Positions 6,819 through 12,115 of a stretch of 12,386 bases of DNA are shown here, piece by piece. How positions within the stretch are numbered: position 1 is the stretch's first letter; each line of letters starts with the position of its first letter. The notes under the pieces were generated by a model. It did not search any database and was not told the origin of the DNA. It worked only from the letters and a program-made list of their open reading frames with translations. The translations under genes were made by a program, and so were the position numbers. Source of the stretch: JAKLEX01 sp035327525 (GTDB lineage: Bacteria; Patescibacteriota; Minisyncoccia; Phycocordibacterales; JAACPR01); assembly GCA_035327525.1 (NCBI GenBank), contig DAOLDC010000018.1, positions 1 to 12,386 on the forward strand, given 5' to 3'.

Positions 6819-7850
6819 TTATTCTTTTGGTTCTTTTATTTTTACTTTTATTTCTTTTAAAATATCCGCAAAGACTTTTGGATTTTCTTTTAGGAAAGTT
6901 CTGGTTGCATCATATCCACGACCCATCTTGATTTCACCATACGAATAGCTGATACCAGACTTTGTGATGACATTGTATTTTTCACCCAAAGCAATCATTT
7001 CTCCTTCTTGTGAAATGCCTTCGTTGTACATCAGATCAAATTCTGTCATTTTGAATGGTGCAGCCACTTTGTTTTTTACCACTTTTACTCTGATTCTGCC
7101 ACCCATTATTTCTTCACCCTTTTTGATCTGAGCAATTCTACGAATATCCAATCTGACAGAAGCGTAGAATTTCAGAGCACGACCACCGGGTGTAGTTTCT
7201 GGATTACCAAACATTACACCGATTTGCATACGGATTTGGTTTATAAAGATAACTATAGTCTTGGACTTTGAACACAGACCCGCCAATTTTCTCAAGGCTT
7301 GTGACATCAATCGTGCTTGTTTACCGACATGATACGCACCCATGTCACCCTCTATTTCGTCTTTTGGGGTTAGGGCAGCAACAGAGTCGATAACAATTAC
7401 ATCTACCTTTCCAGATCTGACTAATGACTCTGTTATTTCTAGTCCCTGTTCTCCTGTGTCTGGTTGGGAAATTAGTAATTCGTCTGTTTTGACACCGATC
7501 TTTTTTGCGTATTCTGGATCTAGGGCATGTTCTGCATCAACGAATGCACATATACCACCCCTTTTTTGTGCTTGAGCGATGACATGTAATGCCAAGGTTG
7601 TTTTTCCAGATGATTCCGGACCATATATTTCTATAATTCTACCTCGCGGTATTCCGCCGATTCCTAATGCCTCGTCCAACCCAAGTGACCCTGTTGGTAT
7701 AGCATCTACATCGACTTTTCTAGCTTCACCCAGCATCATTATTGATTCGCTACCGAATTTTGTCTTGATTGCGCTGAGTGTTTCTTCTAAACCTTCTTTT
7801 TTGCCAACCATTTCTGGATCTATTTTTTTGATTGTTTGTTTTTTTGCCAT
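6819..7850 (-). CDS. recA: Recombinase RecA
   Basis: RecA forms ATP-dependent filaments on single-stranded DNA, drives strand exchange and triggers LexA-type self-cleavage where LexA exists. Visible elements are Walker A GPESSGKT (77-84), the VDAEHALDP block (104-112), Walker B VIVIDS (151-156), loop L1 around EGDMGAYHVGKQAR (167-180) and loop L2 NQIRMQIGVMFGNPETTPGG (204-223). The C-terminal domain includes GRGYDATRTFLKEN. The length of 343 aa is typical, and the short basic/acidic tail (KIKEPKE) lacks the long acidic tail of enterobacterial RecA. It has its own promoter with a perfect TATAAT 6 nt from the ATG. efp follows after 2 nt. No SOS-like operator is visible in the promoter. Confidence 0.98.
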   Translation of the reverse strand: MAKKQTIKKIDPEMVGKKEGLEETLSAIKTKFGSESIMMLGEARKVDVDAIPTGSLGLDEALGIGGIPRGRIIEIYGPESSGKTTLALHVIAQAQKRGGICAFVDAEHALDPEYAKKIGVKTDELLISQPDTGEQGLEITESLVRSGKVDVIVIDSVAALTPKDEIEGDMGAYHVGKQARLMSQALRKLAGLCSKSKTIVIFINQIRMQIGVMFGNPETTPGGRALKFYASVRLDIRRIAQIKKGEEIMGGRIRVKVVKNKVAAPFKMTEFDLMYNEGISQEGEMIALGEKYNVITKSGISYSYGEIKMGRGYDATRTFLKENPKVFADILKEIKVKIKEPKE

Positions 7851-7856
7851 TTTTGT

Positions 7857-7887
7857 ATTATAAATTATTTTCTTAAAATTTCATCAA
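7857..7887 (-). promoter_or_regulatory. recA promoter
   Basis: On the minus strand a perfect TATAAT occupies 7862-7857. A TTGATG (7887-7882) is a plausible -35 with a slightly long 19-nt spacer. Exactly 6 bases (7856-7851) separate the -10 from the recA ATG, so transcription should start at the A of the start codon, giving a leaderless message. Confidence 0.65.
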
Positions 7888-7963
7888 AGAAAGTTTAAAT
7901 TTTTTCTGAAACCATCTTTACTGAACCTGCCCCTCCTCACATTTCATATTCTTTATCAGCTTT
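7888..7963 (-). other. Gap after the Gmad-like gene with a lone anti-SD-complementary motif
   Basis: Between the Gmad-like stop and the recA promoter the minus strand carries GAGGAGGGG (7938-7930), a strong match to the 16S anti-Shine-Dalgarno complement. No open frame of any length starts at a usable distance: the nearest ATG, 14 nt on, codes only six residues. No convincing intrinsic terminator is visible here. Confidence 0.3.
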
Positions 7964-8314
7964 TTAATAAATCAACTCTAATTTTTGACTTGTACTTCTA
8001 TCAAACTTATCCTTTGCTGTAAGCCAGATTATATTATAGCCTGGGTACAGTAGCAAAGATTCCGAAAAATTACCCTCCTCATCTGTATATATCTGCCTAT
8101 CATCAAGCCAAAAATAAGCAATATTGTTGGCTGTCCCACTGATTTTGATTAATTGCGAGCCTTCTATTTTTTGGCCATTGACAGGGGATTCGATTATTAT
8201 TTGCGGTCCAGCAATCAGAACTCTAGAGTTAAAAAAAACATATGATACGATCCCGACAACAAACAAAACAGCGATAATTGTTTTTATAATTGATGCTGTT
8301 TTGTTTTTTGCCAT
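7964..8314 (-). CDS. Membrane-anchored protein with a glucodextranase-B/Ig-like domain
   Basis: This is a 116-aa protein with a single N-terminal membrane segment (about residues 9-29, IIKTIIAVLFVVGIVSYVFF) after a basic start (MAKNKT), predicting the N-terminus inside and the rest outside. The exported part (about 38-116) is a beta-sandwich-like domain: IIIESPVNGQKIEGSQLIKISGTANN, then a WLDDRQIYTDEEGNFSESLLL stretch, then YNIIWLTAKDKFDRSTSQKLEL. This pattern (SPxxG...ISGxA...DExGxFxxxxxLxxGxNxIxxxAxD) is that of glucodextranase B-like domains, small Ig-like modules of cell-surface proteins. No catalytic motif is seen; a binding or scaffolding role is inferred. It lies 26 nt after ftsK with no promoter between them, so it is probably co-expressed with that divisome protein. 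Confidence 0.8.
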   Translation of the reverse strand: MAKNKTASIIKTIIAVLFVVGIVSYVFFNSRVLIAGPQIIIESPVNGQKIEGSQLIKISGTANNIAYFWLDDRQIYTDEEGNFSESLLLYPGYNIIWLTAKDKFDRSTSQKLELIY

Positions 8315-8340
8315 CTTATCAGTGTTTTTTATTTATTTTC

Positions 8341-10638
8341 CTAATAATTATTTTTTACACCATCATTCCCGCCATCATTCTCGCCCTCGTCGGTATCATC
8401 ATCAGAACTACCCAACACCTCACGAGGTTTTGCACCATCTGATGGGCCGATTACGCCCTTGTTTTCTAGAATATCCATAATTCTAGCAGCACGAGAATAT
8501 CCAATTCGCAGTTTTCTTTGCAAATATGATGTTGATGCTTTTCCAGCAGATATTACGATTTCTTTTGCCTCATCGTACAAATCATCCTCACCATCACCAT
8601 CAGCATCTTCGTCATCAACAATACTCATACTATCGAATATTTCGTGATTTCTGTTCTCTTCTTTTTCAAATTCAATATTGCCATCCGTAGCATCACTATA
8701 TTCGTGATTTTTTGCCAAATACTTTACGACACTTTTTACTTCTTCTTCAGATATAAAAGGGGATTGAACTCTAACTGGTTGCGAAATATCGCCACCCATA
8801 TACAACATATCACCAGCTCCTAGGAGTTTTTCGGCGCCTGGCATATCTATAATTGTTCTAGAGTCGATTTGTGATGCAACCTGTAGGGCAATTCTGGCAG
8901 GAACGTTGGCTTTGATCAATCCAGTAATAACATTGACGCTCGGTCTTTGTGTTGAAATTATCAAATGTATTCCAACAGCACGACTCATCTGTGCTAATCG
9001 GACAATTCCAGCCTCCAATTCTCTTGGATATGTTTGCATTATATCTGCCAATTCATCTATTACCACAACAATGTAAGGCATTTTTTCTGGAATTTCTATG
9101 TCTGGATTGTCTTTTGCAATTTTGAGAGCGGGTTCTAGAATGTTTTTGTGATATGAGGCGATGTCACGTACTCCATGTGATTCCAATATGTCATAACGGC
9201 GACTCATTTCCTTGCCAGCCCATTTCAACGACAGAATTGTTTTCTTGGGATCAGTTATAACCGGAGTTAGAAGATGAGGAATTTTGTTATACATTGTCAA
9301 TTCAACTCTTTTTGGGTCGATCATTATAAATTTCATCAACTCTGGAGAATTTCTATATAATAGAGAAGTTATAATAGAATGAATTGTAACTGATTTTCCG
9401 GATCCTGTTGCTCCGGCGATCAGAAGGTGAGGCATTTTTGCCAAATCAGAAAAATAAGATGCTCCAGTTACACCTCGTCCAATCGCAAAGAATAATGGTT
9501 TTGGTGATTTGATGAATTCGTCATCTTTCAAAATAGAACCCAGACCGATTTTTGTCTTTGTGCTATTCGGGATTTCTATTCCAACTAGAGATTTTCCGGG
9601 AATTGGCGCTTCGATACGAATTGATTTTGCCGCTAGAGCCAGCGAAAGGTCGTTTTGTAGAGAAACAATTCTGGATAATTTGACACCCTGTGCAGGTTTC
9701 AAGGAATATCTAGTAACAGAAGGTCCGATAGAAACTTCGTCCATTTCTACTTGAATACCGAAATTGGCAAGAGTTCTTTTTATAACATTTGCATTTGCTT
9801 TGATGTCACCAACTCCTGGTTTTCCGGAATCTTTTTCTAATAGAGATAATGGTGGGGGAGTGTACTCTTTGAAATGTGAAGATTTTTTTGAGAAAAAAAC
9901 TAGTCCACCGGTTTTTTTGCTGTCAGGTTTTTCTGATTGAGCAATTTTTACATCCTCGTCTAGATTTTTGTTTTTTTCATCTATTTCGTCATCCTCACCA
10001 ATCTCATCGGCATCGTCAGTTTTTTTATTCTTTTTGTTTTTTGTTTCTTCTTCTGCTTCCAATTTCAGGCTTCGTGCTTTTAGTTTTGCTTCCTCTTCTT
10101 CTGTCATTTCCACATCTTCTTCTTTTATTATTTTTTTATCTCGCAATCTATTTTCTATAAAAGAAAACTTCAAGGAAAGATCAAAAATAATCAAAATAGA
10201 AATTATTAATACACCAATATGTCCAATTCCAGTCATCCATACACCAAAGAATTTTATAAAAGGAATATTCAATATATTACCAATTACTCCGCCTTGTCCA
10301 TCAAAAAACAAATCAATCAGTCCTAGTCCGGTTGCTAACATCAACAAGCCACCAATAATTTTTGGCCATGCCCAATTATGGCTGAGTGATTTGATAAAAG
10401 ATATTCCCAAAATTATCAAAATAATCGGAATCAAATAATATCCAATTCCAAATAGTCTGTGCAAAAATTCATACGCATAATTTCCAATCGGCCCCGCTTT
10501 TTCAAATGGTGATAATAACAAAAAAATAGATATCAATATAAATGCAATTGCGCTAATACCTTCAAAAGTTTCTTTTTTAAATGCTCCCCAGAATCCTTCG
10601 CCGTTATTTGTTTTTTTTCTTCCCATATATTTTGACAT
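8341..10638 (-). CDS. ftsK: FtsK/SpoIIIE family DNA translocase
   Basis: FtsK pumps chromosomal DNA through the closing septum and helps dimer resolution. The N-terminus has four membrane segments (about residues 28-45, 63-83, 93-112 and 132-155). A very acidic, Lys/Glu/Asp-rich linker follows (172-243), then the alpha/beta motor (about 265-640). Walker A is GATGSGKS (409-416), Walker B is VVVIDEL (524-530), and STQRPSVNVITGLIKANVP (562-580) is the typical sensor region. The gamma winged-helix domain that reads KOPS-like polar sequences covers about 687-742 (VISAGKASTSYLQRKLRIGYSRAARIMD). An acidic tail ends the protein. The 765 aa is a compact but complete FtsK. It could instead start at M5, but the longer start sits just after an extended -10. 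It is divergent from the HTH gene, and a Gmad-like gene follows. Confidence 0.96.
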   Translation of the reverse strand: MSKYMGRKKTNNGEGFWGAFKKETFEGISAIAFILISIFLLLSPFEKAGPIGNYAYEFLHRLFGIGYYLIPIILIILGISFIKSLSHNWAWPKIIGGLLMLATGLGLIDLFFDGQGGVIGNILNIPFIKFFGVWMTGIGHIGVLIISILIIFDLSLKFSFIENRLRDKKIIKEEDVEMTEEEEAKLKARSLKLEAEEETKNKKNKKTDDADEIGEDDEIDEKNKNLDEDVKIAQSEKPDSKKTGGLVFFSKKSSHFKEYTPPPLSLLEKDSGKPGVGDIKANANVIKRTLANFGIQVEMDEVSIGPSVTRYSLKPAQGVKLSRIVSLQNDLSLALAAKSIRIEAPIPGKSLVGIEIPNSTKTKIGLGSILKDDEFIKSPKPLFFAIGRGVTGASYFSDLAKMPHLLIAGATGSGKSVTIHSIITSLLYRNSPELMKFIMIDPKRVELTMYNKIPHLLTPVITDPKKTILSLKWAGKEMSRRYDILESHGVRDIASYHKNILEPALKIAKDNPDIEIPEKMPYIVVVIDELADIMQTYPRELEAGIVRLAQMSRAVGIHLIISTQRPSVNVITGLIKANVPARIALQVASQIDSRTIIDMPGAEKLLGAGDMLYMGGDISQPVRVQSPFISEEEVKSVVKYLAKNHEYSDATDGNIEFEKEENRNHEIFDSMSIVDDEDADGDGEDDLYDEAKEIVISAGKASTSYLQRKLRIGYSRAARIMDILENKGVIGPSDGAKPREVLGSSDDDTDEGENDGGNDGVKNNY

Positions 10639-10652
10639 TATATCACAAAGCT

Positions 10653-10661
10653 ATTCTAGCA
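10653..10661 (-). promoter_or_regulatory. Extended -10 promoter of ftsK
   Basis: On the minus strand TG (10661-10660), C, then TAGAAT (10658-10653) forms an extended -10. No good -35 is seen at 16-18 nt. A start near 10646 would give a leader of about 8 nt before the ATG at 10638. It sits in the 116-nt divergent gap shared with the HTH gene. Confidence 0.4.
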
Positions 10662-10715
10662 GGGTTGTGGATTGCGATACCTAATTTTTCGGATGTTCAA
10701 TAATTGCAAAAAGAC

Positions 10716-10743
10716 TTGACTTTTATACTGTCCTATATAGAAT
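10716..10743 (+). promoter_or_regulatory. Promoter of the HTH-domain gene
   Basis: TTGACT (10716-10721, 5/6), a 16-nt spacer and TAGAAT (10738-10743, 5/6) form a good sigma-70-like promoter. An overlapping TATATA (10734-10739) is an alternative -10. The predicted start is near 10750, 5 nt before the ATG at 10755. This argues against the more upstream TTG (10704) as start codon. Confidence 0.55.
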
Positions 10744-10754
10744 GCAAATATCAA

Positions 10755-11612
10755 ATGTCTTTTATTTTTATAAAAGACAAAAATCCAATGAACAACAAAA
10801 AAGACACAAATTCCATAAAGGACATATCTAGCGCAGCCTACAATCTGCCGATATTCAAGGACGAGGGCTTTTCCTACCTATCTAGCAAGACAGAAAGGAT
10901 TGCAACAGCAATGTATATGATTACAAATTTCATGTCCTCAAGCGAACCATTGAAATGGCAAATCAGAGACATTTCGCTAAAGATGTTGGACTCAGTAATG
11001 TCCTTGAGCAACACCTCACTGTCCAATAGAGATATTTTGATGCGTGAAATTTCTGGCAAATTATTTCATATAAAAACCCTGTTTTCTGTCGCTCATAGAT
11101 CTGGCTTTATTTCTGTAATGAACTACGAGATTATTGATGGGGAATTGAACAAATTGGCAGAATATGTAATTGATTACGATCGGGACAAATTATCGATGAA
11201 TGCAGAATTGTTTGGCGAAGGTTTTTGGGAAAGTGATAATGTGCCACAACAAAAAGACATAAATCAAAAAGACATTGGTTCAAAAGATTATGCTCAAAAG
11301 GACAAAATCAATAATACCAATATTGCCAGAACATATTCCAAAAATTACAGCTTCAAGCTAAAAGACATCAAACCTTCTCAGGTTGGTCGGGAAATATCAA
11401 GACAATCAAAAGAACTAAAAATAAACGAAAGACGAGAAAGAATAATCAAAATTCTAAAGGACAAAAAAGAAGTATCTGTAAAAGACATTTCTACTCAAAT
11501 AACCGACTGTAGTGAAAAGACATTACAAAGAGAATTGACGGTAATGTTGAACGATAGAATTATAAAAAAATCCGGTGATCGTCGCTGGAGCAAATATTCC
11601 TTGAATATATAG
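10755..11612 (+). CDS. Unrecognised protein with C-terminal DeoR-type helix-turn-helix
   Basis: I cannot name this protein. From the ATG at 10755 it has 285 aa. Residues about 38-150 look largely helical, with a block SYLSSKTERIATAMYMITNF followed by EPLKWQIRDISLKML. Residues about 160-222 form a polar, repetitive linker (QKDINQKDIGSKDYAQKDK), and KDI-type tripeptides recur across the protein (22-24, 168-170, 172-174, 203-205, 243-245). Residues 226-285 look like a winged HTH: RRERIIKILKDKKEVSVKDI, then CSEKTLQRELTVML, then a wing-like IKKSGDRRWSKYSL. DNA binding is inferred. No signal peptide or membrane segment is seen. It is divergent from ftsK over 116 nt, and a perfect palindrome covers its first codons, suggesting autoregulation. 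Alternative starts are ATG 10788 (274 aa, after the palindrome) and TTG 10704 (overlaps the promoter). Confidence 0.8.
   Translation: MSFIFIKDKNPMNNKKDTNSIKDISSAAYNLPIFKDEGFSYLSSKTERIATAMYMITNFMSSSEPLKWQIRDISLKMLDSVMSLSNTSLSNRDILMREISGKLFHIKTLFSVAHRSGFISVMNYEIIDGELNKLAEYVIDYDRDKLSMNAELFGEGFWESDNVPQQKDINQKDIGSKDYAQKDKINNTNIARTYSKNYSFKLKDIKPSQVGREISRQSKELKINERRERIIKILKDKKEVSVKDISTQITDCSEKTLQRELTVMLNDRIIKKSGDRRWSKYSLNI
10756..10779. repeat. Perfect 10-bp inverted repeat, candidate operator or mRNA hairpin
   Basis: TGTCTTTTAT (10756-10765) and ATAAAAGACA (10770-10779) are exact reverse complements around a TTTT centre. The element begins about 6 nt after the predicted transcription start and overlaps the ATG at 10755, ending 8 nt before the in-frame ATG at 10788. 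As DNA it has the form of a dimeric repressor site; as RNA it is a 10-bp stem with a tetraloop at the 5' end. Which one matters cannot be told from sequence. Confidence 0.7.
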
Positions 11613-11615
11613 CCC

Positions 11616-11637
11616 AAAACAATACCCTTGTTGTTTT
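11616..11637 (+). terminator. Weak terminator-like hairpin after the HTH gene
   Basis: AAAACAA (11616-11622) pairs with TTGTTTT (11631-11637) around an 8-nt loop, and a T6 run follows at 11644-11649. The stem is short and A/U-rich, and its right arm overlaps the -35 of the first downstream promoter, so this is a tentative call. Confidence 0.25.
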
Positions 11638-11659
11638 CAGAACTTTTTTGTGCTAATAT
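11631..11659 (+). promoter_or_regulatory. Promoter P1 upstream of the secreted protein gene
   Basis: TTGTTT (11631-11636), a 17-nt spacer and TAATAT (11654-11659), with TG at 11651-11652 making an extended -10. The predicted start near 11666 falls within the DnaA-box match and at the base of the CCACAG/CTGTGG stem. Confidence 0.45.
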
Positions 11660-11664
11660 TGTAG

Positions 11665-11673
11665 TTATCCACA
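11665..11673 (+). promoter_or_regulatory. Perfect DnaA-box match
   Basis: TTATCCACA at 11665-11673 equals the consensus high-affinity DnaA box. A looser relative, TTATTTACA, lies at 11681-11689. They sit across the P1 start point and overlap the -35 of P2. DnaA binding here would be expected to affect transcription; an origin is not indicated because no box cluster, AT-rich unwinding repeats or dnaA/dnaN genes are seen. Confidence 0.35.
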
Positions 11674-11701
11674 GAGGAGCTTATTTACAGTAATCCTGTG
11701 G
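11669..11701 (+). repeat. Inverted repeat between P1 and P2
   Basis: CCACAG (11669-11674) and CTGTGG (11696-11701) are perfect complements with a 21-nt loop. An alternative register pairs AGGA (75-78) with TCCT (94-97). It would form near the 5' end of a P1 transcript and covers the P2 -35. Confidence 0.35.
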
Positions 11702-11711
11702 GGTTTATAAT
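11684..11711 (+). promoter_or_regulatory. Promoter P2, strong match, for the secreted protein gene
   Basis: TTTACA (11684-11689, 5/6), a 16-nt spacer and a perfect TATAAT (11706-11711). It is the best consensus promoter on the plus strand of the window. The start should be near 11718, about 398 nt before the ATG at 12116. Confidence 0.6.
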
Positions 11712-11772
11712 TATATTGATACAGAAAGTTGGGGAATTCTGAACGGCGGAACTTTGACAGCAAAATATTATT

Positions 11773-11802
11773 TTACAAATCGTATGATTAGACGGTTTGT
11801 AA
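11773..11802 (+). repeat. 10-bp hairpin with a start codon in its loop
   Basis: TTACAAATCG (11773-11782) pairs with CGGTTTGTAA (11793-11802): nine Watson-Crick pairs and one G-U. The 10-nt loop TATGATTAGA contains the ATG (11784-11786) of the small open frame. The T-rich tail that follows is interrupted, so it is a poor terminator. Confidence 0.6.
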
Positions 11803-11876
11803 TTTCTTTGACTTTCAATACAGAAAAGGATGACAATTCATTTATAGTTGCAAATCTCAGACAGAAAAAACTTTAA
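11784..11876 (+). CDS. Possible small leader ORF (30 aa)
   Basis: An open frame from ATG 11784 to TAA 11874-11876 encodes 30 residues (starts MIRRFVISLTF, ends ANLRQKKL). The same frame is open leftwards to a stop at 11691-11693, 61 codons in total, with a possible TTG start at 11754 (40 aa). In DNA this AT-rich such a run is uncommon but not decisive. No Shine-Dalgarno sequence precedes it, as for all genes here. It lies wholly inside the predicted leader of the secreted protein gene, with its ATG in a hairpin loop. It could be a regulatory peptide, a small protein, or chance. Confidence 0.25.
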   Translation: MIRRFVISLTFNTEKDDNSFIVANLRQKKL

Positions 11877-11880
11877 CGCT

Positions 11881-11919
11881 TTAAAGAAAAAGAAAACAAA
11901 AATTTCTTTTTACTTTTAA
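11881..11919 (+). repeat. A/U-rich hairpin in the leader
   Basis: The arm 11881-11895 (TTAAAGAAAAAGAAA) pairs with 11903-11919 over 15 bp with two single-base bulges (11912 and 11914) and a 7-nt A-rich loop. It begins 4 nt after the small ORF stop. The 3' arm is pyrimidine-rich, so on either strand it could act as a weak terminator or a processing site. Confidence 0.45.
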
Positions 11920-11923
11920 TCGC

Positions 11924-11939
11924 CCGCGCCACCACGCGG
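11924..11939 (+). repeat. GC-only stem with CCACCA loop
   Basis: CCGCG (11924-11928) pairs perfectly with CGCGG (11935-11939) around CCACCA. The surrounding 19 bases (11921-11939) contain a single A and no T, which stands out sharply in this AT-rich leader. Confidence 0.5.
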
Positions 11940-12115
11940 TATTACAGAACAGAATGTTCTAAACAGAAATAGTTAAGTGGCAGGATTAACACAGAACAAA
12001 AAATTATTAGTTACTAAACGTTTATTAGCAAATCAAAAGTCTCGAAGCATTTCAAAATTATTAATAATAACGAAATGTTTCTAAAAAAAGACTTAAACTT
12101 AAAACAAAAATCAAA

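Larger units (their letters stand above)
11613..12115 (+). other. 503-nt region without a conventional gene; long structured leader of the secreted protein gene
   Basis: This gap holds two tandem promoters (11631-11659 and 11684-11711), a DnaA-box match, hairpins at 11669-11701, 11773-11802, 11881-11919 and 11924-11939, and a small open frame (11784-11876). It also has short palindromes at 11946-11960 and 12015-12024. No better promoter is seen closer to the ATG at 12116, so the predicted leader is about 400-450 nt. Whether it is only a leader, or also releases a stable RNA, cannot be decided here. The part from about 11961 to 12115 is A-rich with no other clear signal. Confidence 0.55.

Noticed and set aside
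9968..10438. A 156-codon plus-strand open frame opposite ftsK
   Set aside because: It is an antisense shadow of the Lys/Glu/Asp-rich linker and membrane region of ftsK. The product is Ser/Ile-rich low-complexity sequence with no family character.
10704..10754. TTG start extending the HTH protein by 17 residues
   Set aside because: The extension overlaps the -35 and -10 of the best promoter, so it would not be in the transcript.
11616..11649. Strong terminator for the HTH gene
   Set aside because: The stem is only 7 A/U-rich pairs and the T-run is separated by several bases. It is kept only as a low-confidence feature.
11665..11720. An origin of replication
   Set aside because: There is only one perfect and one loose DnaA box, no AT-rich direct repeats, and no dnaA, dnaN or rpmH nearby.
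11946..11960. LexA/SOS-like operator AGAACA-GAA-TGTTCT
   Set aside because: The GAAC and GTTC half-sites are 5 nt apart, not the 4 of Gram-positive SOS boxes. It lies over 200 nt downstream of the promoters and not near recA. Its identity to an animal steroid-receptor site is coincidence.
11718..12060. A tmRNA (ssrA) in the 400-nt gap, suggested by its size, AGTTGCAAAT like a resume site, and CGCGCCACCA like a tRNA end
   Set aside because: No T-arm (GGTTCGANNCC) is present, no 5' acceptor strand complements the would-be 3' end, and the putative tag would read ANLRQKKL rather than ending in an ALAA-like degron.
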